Source: Myroides odoratimimus
GTDB lineage: Bacteria; Bacteroidota; Bacteroidia; Flavobacteriales; Flavobacteriaceae
DNA: 64,000 nt
Direction: 5' to 3'
Assembly (NCBI RefSeq): GCF_030326305.1
Contig: NZ_JACAKB010000020.1
Location: forward strand, 1-64,000
The stretch's first letter is position 1. Every line of letters starts with the position of its first letter. A model generated the notes under the pieces. That model made no database searches and was not told where the DNA came from. It was given only the letters and a program-made list of their open reading frames with translations. Positions 8,707-17,738 of this stretch are shown in pieces. The translations under genes were made by a program, and so were the position numbers.

Positions 8707-9150
8707 ATGAGACGATGTGCGCAAGTTTTAATTGGAGTTTTGATTATTGGTATGAGTTCATTATTAACTAGCTGTAGTACAGATGATAATAATAACTTAG
8801 TAATTGACAAAGCAGTAAGTGTTAATAGTATTAATATTGAAAAAACATGGATTGTGGCTCATTTCAACTTCCAAGAAGGAGTGAGTAGAAGTCATAAAGA
8901 AAGATACCAAAAGTCTTTAATTGAAATTGATATCATGAAAGGTGGAAAGTATCAAGCAATTGACAAATACAGTTTAGAGGAATCTAAAGGAAATTGGATA
9001 CTAGAAGGTGAGATGATAAGTCTAGAAAATGATGCCGACGGAGAAGTGAAGAGATACAGAATCATTGATTTGAGTAGAGCAGAAGCTCTAGTTAGTCCAA
9101 TTAATGTGAAGGAGATCTCACAAATGGAATTAGTGAGCTTTAAGAAATAG
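8707..9150 (+). CDS. Lipoprotein with lipocalin-like domain
   Basis: This 147-residue protein has a type II signal peptide: MRR, a hydrophobic stretch, and lipobox LLTSC with the acylated Cys at 23. An Asp/Asn-rich linker follows. The remainder looks like a small beta-sheet domain (KTWIVAHFNF at its start, paired W and G/E-rich strands), resembling the lipocalin-like families common in Bacteroidota. It is probably anchored in a membrane facing the periplasm or cell surface. Function is unknown. A terminator follows directly, and a group IIC intron has inserted on it. Confidence 0.75.
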   Translation: MRRCAQVLIGVLIIGMSSLLTSCSTDDNNNLVIDKAVSVNSINIEKTWIVAHFNFQEGVSRSHKERYQKSLIEIDIMKGGKYQAIDKYSLEESKGNWILEGEMISLENDADGEVKRYRIIDLSRAEALVSPINVKEISQMELVSFKK

Positions 9151-9174
9151 CTTCAGATAAGTTCACCTTATTGA

Positions 9175-9212
9175 TAAAAAAGCAATCTATATTTTATAGG
9201 TTGCTTTTTTTT
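9175..9212 (+). terminator. Terminator of lipoprotein gene; intron target
   Basis: An AAAAAGCAA-type stem (from 9176) pairs with TTGCTTTTTTTT ending at 9212. The group IIC intron starts two bases further on, matching the known habit of this class of inserting just after intrinsic terminators. Confidence 0.85.
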
Positions 9213-9213
9213 G

Positions 9214-10165
9214 GTGTGCCCAGAATGGGCAATAACTCTAGGGTGCAAGTCCCGAACACACCTTTACAGTGGGAAGTGTTAGCCAATAGCAATGGGGGCC
9301 ATCGTGAGGTGGAATCTGAAGGAAGCTTACGGCAAAACCTTGACCTGACGAACAGAAACTATATAAGGCTCAAAGTATCGGATAAGGAGTGGACTTAGAT
9401 TTAGAAAAGTTCTTCGATACAGTTAGTCATAGTCGGTTAATTGAACTTCTGTCAAAGCGGGTAAAAGACTCACATGTAATATCACTTATACACAAGTATC
9501 TAAACTCTGGGGGTTATAAATGGAAAATACGAACAGAGTACTCAAAGGAGTTGTTCAAGGAGGACCTCTGAGTCCATTACTGAGTAATATCATGCTTGAT
9601 GAATTCGATATGGAGCTCGAAAGACGTGGACATCGATTTGTTCGCTATGCAGACGACTGTTTAATCTTCTGTAAAAGTAAGAGAGCGTGCGAACGTGTAA
9701 AAGAGAGTATAACTCTATTTATAGAAACAGTATTGCACTTAAAAGTCAATAAAGATAAAACTACTATAGAATATGCTTAGGGGAAAGAAATTCTTAGGAT
9801 ACAGTTTTTATGTCAATAAAAACAAACAGTGGGAACTATGTGTACATGCAAAGAGTTATAATAAACTCAAAGATAAGCTAAGAGTAATTACTAAAATAAG
9901 TAATGGACAAGGATATAATAAACTCAAAGAAACATTAAAGATGTTTGTAAGAGGTTGGGTGTCCTATTTCAAGTTAGCAAATATGTCAGATAAGATTAAG
10001 CGTATAGATAAATGGCTTCGGTCAAGAATAAGGAAAGCAGGTTATACATTTCTAAATGACATTTACCTAAAAGTATCGTAAATTAAGAACCGCCATGGTA
10101 CGGAACCGTATGCCTGGTGGTGTGAGAGGTCGGCTGAAGAAATAATCTTCAGCCTCTTACTCGAT
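9214..10165 (+). mobile_element. Group IIC intron, internally deleted
   Basis: The 5' end GTGTGCCCAGAATGGGC and the segment CTCTAGGGTGCAAGTCCCGAA match the start of domain I of the Oceanobacillus-type group IIC ribozyme as I know it. The 3' part has domain V (about 10090-10125, ACCGCC...GGTGGT with the CGC triad of class IIC), a domain VI hairpin (GGCTGAAG...CTTCAGCC) and the end TTACTCGAT. Only about 175 nt of ribozyme precede the RT remnant, so most of domains I to IV and the RT start are missing. It lies directly behind a terminator, as this class does. It should be immobile on its own. Confidence 0.88.
9389..10081 (+). pseudogene. ltrA: Intron reverse transcriptase/maturase, degenerate
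   Basis: Three overlapping frames make one protein. First, DLEKFFDTVSHSRLIELLS carries the RT domain-2 motif. Then VVQGGPLSPLLSNIMLDE and the catalytic YADD (about 9650) follow. Last is the maturase X domain, FLGYSFYVNK and WVSYFKLANM. Frameshifts lie near 9510-9550 and 9775. RT0/RT1 and the N-terminus are deleted at about 9388, where sequence jumps from ribozyme domain I into the RT. An active enzyme cannot be made. Confidence 0.9.
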
Positions 10166-10192
10166 TATTGAATTTTAAGTATTAAAATTATA

Positions 10193-11374
10193 TTATTCAG
10201 CTTGTTTCTCTTTAAGTAAGTAACACCCTAAATACAACAGATGGCAGGCTAGTAATGAATATGCTGTAAGGCTCATAATATCTGCAGGAATAACATTAGT
10301 CACGGCCGATATGATAAAGGTAAATAACAGTTGTAATGTTCCTAATAAAGCTGATGCCGAACCACTATTGGTAGTAAAAGGAGCCAAGGCTAACTTAGTT
10401 GTGGTAGGGAATAATACACCTAGTGTGAGTACGATAAAAAATAGAGGTACTAGTAAAGCTTGTATAGGTTCTTTAAGTATACACATTACTAAGAAGGCTA
10501 CTGTCCAAGCGATACCAAAATACACGGTGTATTTAACTATTTGTTCTACAGTCCACCAACGTGACAATACAGAGTTAGCAAGCCATGCCCCAAGGATTAA
10601 ACCAATGGCATTAAAAGCAAATATACCGCTAAACATATCTGAAGACATTCCTCCATACTCCATGATAAGATAAGGTGCATTGGCTAAGTAAATCATCAAG
10701 ATACTATAGGTCAAACTCCCAATTAGTGTATATTTGACAAAGACATTATTTTTGACAATCTCTTTAAAGTCAGACATTAGATTGGTATTTACTTTCTCAG
10801 TAACGATGCGTGTTTCTGGCAAAAAGAAAATAACAGCAAGCAAACAAATCACTCCAAGTACCACTAAGGTAACAAAAGTAGATTGCCATACAAAGTGACT
10901 GATAAGAAAGTTACCAGCTATAGGGCCTACAATAGGAGCCACACCAGCAATAATAGCTAATAGTGAGAACACATTCATATTCTGATCAGCAGAGTAGTAC
11001 TCATTCACCACAGCACGTGCGATAACTACTCCTGCACACCCTGCAAAAGCTTGAAAGAATCGAGCTGCCCAGAACTGTTCTATGGTCTCTGCATAGATAC
11101 AAGCTACCGATGCTAGAATAAAGATGATTAAAGAGGCAATAGTCGGAAGTTTACGACCATAGCGATCAGAGATAATTCCCCAAAATAGCTGTCCTGCAGC
11201 AAATCCTCCTAAAAAGAAAGAAAGGGACAACTGTACATTTTTTAGATCTGTATTAAAGGTCTGTGAGATTTTTAAGAAACCAGGTAAGTACAGATCTATA
11301 CTAAAAGGTTCGATAGCAGATAGTAATGATAAAATAATCACTACGATAAACTGCGCTTTTGTTAACTTGTTCAT
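10193..11374 (-). CDS. MFS multidrug exporter, Bcr/CflA type
   Basis: This 393-residue protein has about 12 membrane helices. The first helix carries SIDLYLPGFLKI, typical of the Bcr/CflA drug-resistance subfamily, followed by the MFS loop motif GxxSDRYGRK. The longer open frame upstream is spacer, so I take the Met of MNKLTKAQF. It follows an AraC-family gene on the same strand with a 66-bp gap, which suggests the regulator controls this exporter. The substrate is unknown. Confidence 0.9.
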   Translation of the reverse strand: MNKLTKAQFIVVIILSLLSAIEPFSIDLYLPGFLKISQTFNTDLKNVQLSLSFFLGGFAAGQLFWGIISDRYGRKLPTIASLIIFILASVACIYAETIEQFWAARFFQAFAGCAGVVIARAVVNEYYSADQNMNVFSLLAIIAGVAPIVGPIAGNFLISHFVWQSTFVTLVVLGVICLLAVIFFLPETRIVTEKVNTNLMSDFKEIVKNNVFVKYTLIGSLTYSILMIYLANAPYLIMEYGGMSSDMFSGIFAFNAIGLILGAWLANSVLSRWWTVEQIVKYTVYFGIAWTVAFLVMCILKEPIQALLVPLFFIVLTLGVLFPTTTKLALAPFTTNSGSASALLGTLQLLFTFIISAVTNVIPADIMSLTAYSLLACHLLYLGCYLLKEKQAE

Positions 11375-11440
11375 TTTTATATTTTGATGGGGCAAAAGTA
11401 GTCTTGTCTCTACTATCACACCTTATCAAAAGAGCGTTTA

Positions 11441-12280
11441 TTATTGGACTTTTTTCACCTTTTTTCTAAACTCAAGAGGAGTTACTCCACTGTTCTTTTT
11501 AAAGAAACGGTTGAAGTAGTTCACTTCAGAGAAGCCAAGCTCCTCCGCTATTTGTTGGATATTTAACTCAGAATATCCAATTAACCTTTTGGCCTCTAGT
11601 AGTAGTCTGTTGTGAATGTGCTGATTAAGTGTCTGCTCTGTAGATCTAACTACTAATTCATTCATGCGTTTGACAGATAGTGCTATCTTATCTGCATAGA
11701 ACGAATTAGGGTAGTGCTGTGTGTAATGCTCTTCTATGAGTTCGAGTACTTTAAGTACACGAGTATCCATAAGCTGGTTATCACTAGATAGTTCTTTTAA
11801 ACATTGAACATGGGTGATGTATAGGTTGAGGTATTTCTCTAAGACTAGTGTGCGCTTTTGGGTATTCCATTCTTCTTTAAATAAAGTCATTAGAGCTGTA
11901 AATACGACTTTCTTATCCTCGGTAAGCTTAAACCACAAAGGAGGAGTTAATCGGAACTTCTGCTCTTTAAACTCTTGTGCGATTATTCTATTGAAATAAT
12001 CTTTATTGACAGAGACGAAGTACCCCTTAATACCACTAGGATTGATATTGTGCATTTGTCCAGGGTAGATCACCCATATCTGATCCGCAGTAATGTCATA
12101 AGACTCAAAGTCCACTTGCTGTGAAGCATTATCAGCTTGTGTAAACCAATAGATTTGATAGAAGTTACATTGATAGTGATAATCAAAGTTAAAGAGCTCG
12201 ATATTATCCTCGATCATAAAGAACTCAATGGGTACATTCTGGTCAAATTGCTGTGCTTTTACAATCTGCTGTTTAGACAT
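11441..12280 (-). CDS. AraC-family transcriptional regulator
   Basis: This 279-residue protein has an N-terminal cupin-type ligand domain (about 15-150, including QIYWFTQAD and IWVIYPGQMH) and a C-terminal double helix-turn-helix (about 180-277) ending IAEELGFSEVNYFNRFFKK and GVTPLEFRKK. It lies immediately upstream of the Bcr-type exporter in the same direction and probably regulates it. Confidence 0.92.
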   Translation of the reverse strand: MSKQQIVKAQQFDQNVPIEFFMIEDNIELFNFDYHYQCNFYQIYWFTQADNASQQVDFESYDITADQIWVIYPGQMHNINPSGIKGYFVSVNKDYFNRIIAQEFKEQKFRLTPPLWFKLTEDKKVVFTALMTLFKEEWNTQKRTLVLEKYLNLYITHVQCLKELSSDNQLMDTRVLKVLELIEEHYTQHYPNSFYADKIALSVKRMNELVVRSTEQTLNQHIHNRLLLEAKRLIGYSELNIQQIAEELGFSEVNYFNRFFKKNSGVTPLEFRKKVKKVQ

Positions 12281-12378
12281 TGGACTATTTTTAGGTATGG
12301 AGCAAAGATATGGTTTGTTTTAAATATATGATTAATCTACTCTGATTATAAATAACTATTCTATTGAACAGCGTATTG

Positions 12379-13080
12379 CTAGTAATCAGCATAGCTTAAT
12401 TTTTTTACCACTTCTATAAAACTATTACTACTTGTTTTTGCTAGTATATTTTTGCGGTGTGTTTGAATGGTATTATTACTAACATTTAATAAAGCTGAAA
12501 TTTGTTTACTAGAGAGTCCTTGTCGGATTAAAGTTAATATCTCTAGCTCCCTATTTGTTAAATTAAAATTGTTGTTTAAATCTAAATACACATTCTGAAC
12601 TTTGTCAAATATTTTATAATCTGTATGTTCACAAAAAGTATCTTGATTAATAATTTTGTGCGTAATAAGGGCTTTAGATAAATCTCCATTTTCATTTATT
12701 TCTAATGCTTGACTTTCTTGAGCTACTCTGATACTATTACCATCAGCCTTAATAATTCTATAGCTATATTTTTTTATGTATCTAAAGTGATCGTTGTATT
12801 GAATCTTACTAGTAAAACTAGTTCCTTGTTCTTCTTTTTCAAAGAAATAATTCAAATCATCTTTATGAATAATATCAATCAAAAAGTCTAAATCAAATTT
12901 ATCGTTGTTGTAACCTGTAATTCTAGAAAAGGCTGAATTAACGAATAAGACAGTACTTTTTGTATAATCTAAAATAAAGAAGTAGATAGATAGTTCTTCT
13001 GATTCTTTGTGCTGTTTTTGCTTTTTTGTACTATGGTTATTATATAGATTTAACCATGTGGTGTTTTTAATGGTTTCCAT
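12379..13080 (-). CDS. PAS domain LuxR-type regulator
   Basis: This 233-residue soluble protein has a PAS fold at about 25-140 (FFILDYTKSTVLFVNSAFSRITG, then FDLDFLIDIIHKDDL) and a LuxR/GerE helix-turn-helix at about 175-230 (LTNRELEILTLIRQGLSSKQ and NNTIQTHRKNILAK). There is no receiver domain. It is the nearest of four LuxR-type regulators to the left edge of the curli island and diverges from the two TPR regulators. The signal sensed by the PAS domain is unknown. Confidence 0.88.
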   Translation of the reverse strand: METIKNTTWLNLYNNHSTKKQKQHKESEELSIYFFILDYTKSTVLFVNSAFSRITGYNNDKFDLDFLIDIIHKDDLNYFFEKEEQGTSFTSKIQYNDHFRYIKKYSYRIIKADGNSIRVAQESQALEINENGDLSKALITHKIINQDTFCEHTDYKIFDKVQNVYLDLNNNFNLTNRELEILTLIRQGLSSKQISALLNVSNNTIQTHRKNILAKTSSNSFIEVVKKLSYADY

Positions 13081-13126
13081 ATTTTTTAAGTTTTGAGTTT
13101 TGTTAAAAAGGCTGAATTAACGAATA
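12927..13126. repeat. 21-bp direct repeat, in and upstream of the PAS-LuxR gene
   Basis: AAAAGGCTGAATTAACGAATA occurs exactly (20 of its bases quoted in two parts: AAAAGGCTGA, ATTAACGAAT) at 12927-12947 inside the gene and at 13106-13126, just 25 bases before its start. The spacing is 179 bp. The intergenic copy may be a fragment of the coding copy. Confidence 0.7.
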
Positions 13127-13525
13127 GGAAGCCTCATGAAAGCTATTGGTTGTCGTTTACAAAGATGTGTAAAACCTAAAAAAGTTCACAATTTGAGATA
13201 GGTAGTATTTAGGGTAGTGAGACTTTTGTCCCCTAGCACAAAGCTAACCTACCCACTGACTACCCGCTTAATTTTACCTATACTTTTGCCTATACTTTTA
13301 ATGTTTTAAATTGTGTAATATGTTTAATTATAGTTGTTTATGTGTGCTTTGTTTTTTGGAAAAGTTTAGGTTAAGTTTAGAATAAACGATTTGAAATATT
13401 AACAGAATAAAGTGGACAATTTTATACATTCTTAGGTATTATATAGGAGATAGGATAGTATAAGTAAGTTTAATGTACTTGTATAAGAATAAAAAGCAGT
13501 ACATTTGGGATAATTTTAAGAGATC
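13127..13525. other. Divergent intergenic region, no gene seen
   Basis: This AT-rich spacer separates the divergent PAS-LuxR and TPR-LuxR genes and must hold promoters for both. I see no ORF, RNA or clear palindrome that I can support. Confidence 0.5.
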
Positions 13526-14740
13526 ATGAGGAATAAACTTCTCAATAATTGTGTTTTTTTACTATGCATGTTATCTTATTTTGTAACTATATCTCAGACA
13601 TATAATTACAAAGAGTTATTAAATAAGGTTAATGAATATAACAATCAAGCAGAGTATGAAAAGACAATTCTTTTTTTGGAATCAGTTTTATTAAATGAGC
13701 AATCAACATCGTATGATAAATACGGTGCTTACTATCTTAAATACCTTACTTATAAAAGAGTGTTTAGCTATAAAGATGCAAAACATAACTTAAAATTAGC
13801 TCTAAAAGAAGGCATTAAAACTAGTTATAAAGATAGGATTATTGCTCAGATTAAATGTGAAGAAGTGTTTATAGCCTTTGATTTATTAGAATTTGACAAG
13901 GTAGCTAAACTTCAAGCGCTTATTTCAGATAAGGATTTAGAACTTGTAGATTCTAGTACACTTGCCTTTTGGTTTATTGTAAAAGGAACAATGCATACTA
14001 GACAAAGTTTTTATCAAGAAGCAGAACAGGTTTATGATACAGCGATTGAAGTATTATCTAAAAAAAATCCTGAGCATTTACCCTTGGTATATAGTAAAAA
14101 GATTGATTTATATCAAAAGATGAATGAGCATGAGTTAGCTCTAGAAAGTTTTGAAAAGGGGTTGTTTTATAGCAAACAGCATAATATGGATATTTATATA
14201 CTCAATATGTATGCTGGTTTAGGGCGCTATTATAAAGACATCGGAGATTATAAAAATGCTATTTCTATTCAAGAGATAACAAATAAGCTAGTTAAAGAGT
14301 ATGATTCTACAAATAAGGCTGGAAGGTTAAATATTCTCGAAACAAAAATAGTAGAAGAACAGTTAGAAAAACAAAAGGTTCAAAGGAATAAGTATTTGTT
14401 AGTACTTTTTTCAATTGGTGTGCTAGTGGTAATTATTTTAGGTGTAATTGTATTTTTTTTGGTTAGGCTTAAAAAGAAAAGGACTATAATACAGCAAGAC
14501 AACCAATACTTAAGAGATAAAATTATACACGCCACACAAGGTAAAGTAGAACACTTAAATGATAAAAGTGATTTAATTCTTGGTTTATCACAAAGACAAC
14601 AAGAGGTACTTATTTTAATTAAGAAAGGAATGACAAATAAAGATATCGCTAATGAGTTATTTATATCAGAAAATACGGTGAAATACCATATAAAGAAAAT
14701 TTATGAAGCTTTAAATATAAATAGTAGAGCAGAACTTTAG
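13526..14740 (+). CDS. Membrane TPR regulator with LuxR-type HTH
   Basis: This 404-residue protein has, in order: a signal peptide (1-24, ending TISQ), a periplasmic TPR-like helical repeat region (about 25-285), one membrane helix (about 290-312, YLLVLFSIGVLVVIILGVIVF), a short coiled coil (about 315-345) and a C-terminal LuxR helix-turn-helix (about 350-404, LSQRQQEVLILIKKGMTNKD and SENTVKYHIKKIY). This architecture is common in Bacteroidota, and I infer a one-component transmembrane sensor-regulator. The next gene is a tandem paralogue 15 bp downstream. Its position beside the curli operon suggests control of it, but this is not shown. Confidence 0.88.
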   Translation: MRNKLLNNCVFLLCMLSYFVTISQTYNYKELLNKVNEYNNQAEYEKTILFLESVLLNEQSTSYDKYGAYYLKYLTYKRVFSYKDAKHNLKLALKEGIKTSYKDRIIAQIKCEEVFIAFDLLEFDKVAKLQALISDKDLELVDSSTLAFWFIVKGTMHTRQSFYQEAEQVYDTAIEVLSKKNPEHLPLVYSKKIDLYQKMNEHELALESFEKGLFYSKQHNMDIYILNMYAGLGRYYKDIGDYKNAISIQEITNKLVKEYDSTNKAGRLNILETKIVEEQLEKQKVQRNKYLLVLFSIGVLVVIILGVIVFFLVRLKKKRTIIQQDNQYLRDKIIHATQGKVEHLNDKSDLILGLSQRQQEVLILIKKGMTNKDIANELFISENTVKYHIKKIYEALNINSRAEL

Positions 14741-14755
14741 TATTAAGAAACAGTT

Positions 14756-15955
14756 ATGAATAAAATTGTTTTGTTTGTTGTCTTACATTTTACCTTGTTT
14801 AGTTTTGGATATAGTCCAAGAGATGCACAAGTTTATAAAACTATTGAGTATAATAATAGAAAACAAGATTTTAAAACTTCTATTTTAGAATTGCATAAGG
14901 TTATTAATGATTCTAAAAGTACTTATTTAGACAAGTATGAGGCTTATTATTATAAATATGTTGTTTATAAGCTACTATATAATTTCTCTGAGGCTAGAAA
15001 TAACCTTGATTTAGCTCAAAGCTATGCAGATAAGACTAGATATAAACAAGCTCTACAAAATAAGTATCAATTAGAACTTTTATTAATAGAGGTTGAACTT
15101 CGTAATTACAGAGGAGTATTTGATAAAAGTGATGTTTTACAAAATATAGAAATTAAAGAACTAGACAAAGTCGATCAGGCTTTACTTAAGTTTTTAAAAG
15201 CTATTGTTCTCGTAGAAACCTCAATGTCTAATGCTGAGCAAGCGTTAGAGTTAGTAGACCAATCAATATTAGTTTTGCAAGAGTATTATCCTGAGTATAT
15301 ACCAGTTGTATTTCGATTAAAAATTAAAATCTATACTATTTTAAATCATCCCATCAAGGTCTATAATATGTATGGGCAAGGTATTTACTTAGCTAAAAAA
15401 TATAATACAACAAGTTATGAAATAGATCTTCATCGATCTATGGTTGAGTATTATAAAGAGATTGGGGAATATAAGAAAAGTTTAGATTATAGCCGATTAA
15501 TACTAGATCAAGTAACGCTTTATAATGCAACAGGAAAAAGTACTGATTTAAAGCTAATCGAACAGCAACTTGTTGAGGAGGATAATCGCTTACATTTACT
15601 TGAAAAAGAGAGGGAGTTTTATATTCTGATTGGAATAGTAGTAATATTATTTGGAGTAGTGATGTACTTGATTTATATCTTTAAAAGAAGAAGGAGAGTT
15701 GTTAAAAGTATTGAGAATCAAAACTCACAAATGCAATTAGATATTAAAAGCTTAGAGGATAAATTAAAAGGGTTAGATATAAATAACTATAAGAAACTCT
15801 CAGAAAGACAAAAACAAATTGTTAGCCTAGTTCAACAAGGTAAGACAAATAAAGAAATCGGTGAGGAACTCTTTATTTCAGAAAATACAGTGAAGTATCA
15901 CTTGAAGATTATCTATGAAGTTTTACAGGTAAAAGGGAAAGTAGATTTGTATTAA
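14756..15955 (+). CDS. Membrane TPR regulator with LuxR-type HTH, paralogue
   Basis: This 399-residue protein has the same layout as its upstream neighbour: signal peptide, TPR-like repeats (SKSTYLDKYEAYYYKY matches STSYDKYGAYYLKY), a membrane helix (about 287-307), coiled coil, and a LuxR helix-turn-helix (LSERQKQIVSLVQQGKTNKE and SENTVKYHLKIIYE). It is probably co-transcribed and derived by tandem duplication. The stop codon TAA at 15953-15955 is formed inside the terminal inverted repeat of a repeat element, so the native C-terminus may have been different. Confidence 0.88.
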   Translation: MNKIVLFVVLHFTLFSFGYSPRDAQVYKTIEYNNRKQDFKTSILELHKVINDSKSTYLDKYEAYYYKYVVYKLLYNFSEARNNLDLAQSYADKTRYKQALQNKYQLELLLIEVELRNYRGVFDKSDVLQNIEIKELDKVDQALLKFLKAIVLVETSMSNAEQALELVDQSILVLQEYYPEYIPVVFRLKIKIYTILNHPIKVYNMYGQGIYLAKKYNTTSYEIDLHRSMVEYYKEIGEYKKSLDYSRLILDQVTLYNATGKSTDLKLIEQQLVEEDNRLHLLEKEREFYILIGIVVILFGVVMYLIYIFKRRRRVVKSIENQNSQMQLDIKSLEDKLKGLDINNYKKLSERQKQIVSLVQQGKTNKEIGEELFISENTVKYHLKIIYEVLQVKGKVDLY

Positions 15956-16110
15956 ACCCAGGTTTCAAATTGCTCAATACTAAGCTAATTCTACTTTATA
16001 TCTTATCCACTGCTTTTGAAATCATACTGTAATATACTTTTTTCAAGTGTTCAAATCTATTCTGTATAATTCACTCTCGTTAATAGATTTATTGCATGAT
16101 CTAGGTTAAA
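15952..16110 (-). repeat. TIR-flanked intergenic element, copy D (inverted)
   Basis: The element runs from TTAAACCCAGGTTTCAAA to GATCTAGGTTAAAA. Its reverse complement aligns with copies at 1343, 40930 and 42540: TTAACGAGAGTGAATTATAC, then AGTATATTACAGTATGAT at the centre, then ATAAAGTAGAATTAGC and an ATTGAGCAATTTGA block. The left terminus supplies the stop codon of the TPR-LuxR gene. Confidence 0.8.
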
Positions 16111-16113
16111 ATA

Positions 16114-16142
16114 GAAAGAGCTGTCTTTAAGACAGCTCTTTC
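16114..16142. terminator. Hairpin terminator, probably bidirectional
   Basis: A perfect 13-bp stem pairs GAAAGAGCTGTCT (16114-16126) with 16130-16142, with a 3-base loop. It lies between the converging TPR-LuxR gene and the last gene of the curli operon. Confidence 0.75.
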
Positions 16143-16226
16143 ACTTGAAAGTGATTTACATTGATAAATAGGAAACGTGTAAATCGTAATCAAAATATAG
16201 GGTGATTTTCATCACCTTTAATCCTA

Positions 16227-17726
16227 TTATATCCAATCAGGCATAAACGCATTAGAGTATTTTAATACTCGTGTTTTTGCTGCAGTATTTGTTTCCTTAG
16301 TATAAATATTTTTAGGAGATCTATTATCATTAGAAGTATTCGTGAAGATAATAGATGCCTCATTAGGTGAAAACCTAGGGTCTAAGTCATTTGTACCTTT
16401 TTCTTTATCACTAGAAATCTGTGTGTGCTTGTTAGTTGTTTTATCAAATAAGTAAACATTAGAGTCTATTCTTCTGTATTCCATGTTCTCAGCACCTTGA
16501 TTATCTAAGCTATAAAGTATTTTTGTAGCATTGCTTGACAGATGTAAACCACTACTGGCTCCTTTGACATTATTTACTACATCAAATAGAAAATTGCCTT
16601 TTAGATCTATACAATAAATTTTAATGTTGTAGCCATTGGTATTATTTGTTTTTATAGCAATAGTATTATACTCTATATTTACATCAACTTCAGAAATAAA
16701 TGAATTATCTGGTGTCTGGTAAACTAGGTTTAAATCTTGACCATTAGAACTTATACTGTATAACTTATTAAAGCTGGGGAAGTAGATCTTATTGGTATTT
16801 GCTGGCCAGCTAAAGCTTAACTCATTTAAATTAAATCCACCTGGTTTTACTGTTGATGTGATTTTTTGTTTATTTGTTCCATCTGTATCCATTACATATA
16901 TATCTGTATATGCACCTGATGTCTGTAAATAAGCAATCTTGTTAGCTGTAACATTTTTTTTAGGTCTATAACTATTTACTTTTTCACTTGTTAATTGAAA
17001 CTCAGTTGTGTTTGATTCATCTGAAGAGAAAATAGCAAAATTCCCATCAATATTCTTAGTATAGAAATACCTGTTTTTTTTAGGAGCACTATAAACCTGG
17101 AAGCTACTTACCTCACTCTGTACAGGGGTGTTATAGCTATCATCTACTATTATTTGCCAGAAATATTTAACTCCTAATTTTAGATTGTTGTGAGTAAATG
17201 AGTTTTGTGTTAATTGGTCATATATCTCAACATTAGAATCTTTATCATTGTGTAGCTTAAGAGTATAGGTAAGTTCTGATTCATCAGGATTTTCTACTGA
17301 CCACTTGAATGTAGTGACAGTATTATTAAGAATTTCATTACTCGAAGGGCTGATTAAGACTGGTTTTGATGGTGGTTTAACGCTACCTTTAGCTATTTTA
17401 AGTTCAAAAACAATATTGGTTTTTCTATCTTGATAGATAATAGCAGGTTTAAATAAACTTGTGTAATCTTTTAGTTCTGCTTTTACTGAGTATTCTGCTA
17501 CATTTATTTGTTCAATTATAAAATCTCCATTCTCGTCTGTAAATACAGTAGTTGATACTGGTGATGTTTCTATCTTTACATTAGCAAGAGGTATATTCGT
17601 ATCAGAAGCAACTACTTTACCAATAAGAGTTCCCATTGTACTATCTTCTAAATAATCTTCTTGACAAGAACAAAAAACTAGAAATACAGCAATGGAATAT
17701 ATAAATTTAGTTAGTACGTTTTTCAT
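16227..17726 (-). CDS. Lipoprotein with carboxypeptidase-like and TolB-type propeller domains
   Basis: This 499-residue protein has lipobox FCSC (Cys at 21). A carboxypeptidase-regulatory-like domain follows at about 33-110 (LIGKVVASDTNIPLANVKI, TDENGDFIIEQI), then a fibronectin-III-like domain (about 118-215, containing TFKWSVENPD) and a beta-propeller of WD40/TolB type (about 220-499) with repeated strand motifs ending in FSPNEASIIFTN. It starts 12 bp after csgG and belongs to the curli operon, so a surface accessory role in curli binding or assembly is likely. I know of no E. coli counterpart in the csg operons. Confidence 0.82.
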   Translation of the reverse strand: MKNVLTKFIYSIAVFLVFCSCQEDYLEDSTMGTLIGKVVASDTNIPLANVKIETSPVSTTVFTDENGDFIIEQINVAEYSVKAELKDYTSLFKPAIIYQDRKTNIVFELKIAKGSVKPPSKPVLISPSSNEILNNTVTTFKWSVENPDESELTYTLKLHNDKDSNVEIYDQLTQNSFTHNNLKLGVKYFWQIIVDDSYNTPVQSEVSSFQVYSAPKKNRYFYTKNIDGNFAIFSSDESNTTEFQLTSEKVNSYRPKKNVTANKIAYLQTSGAYTDIYVMDTDGTNKQKITSTVKPGGFNLNELSFSWPANTNKIYFPSFNKLYSISSNGQDLNLVYQTPDNSFISEVDVNIEYNTIAIKTNNTNGYNIKIYCIDLKGNFLFDVVNNVKGASSGLHLSSNATKILYSLDNQGAENMEYRRIDSNVYLFDKTTNKHTQISSDKEKGTNDLDPRFSPNEASIIFTNTSNDNRSPKNIYTKETNTAAKTRVLKYSNAFMPDWI

Positions 17727-17738
17727 TTGTAAATTGTA

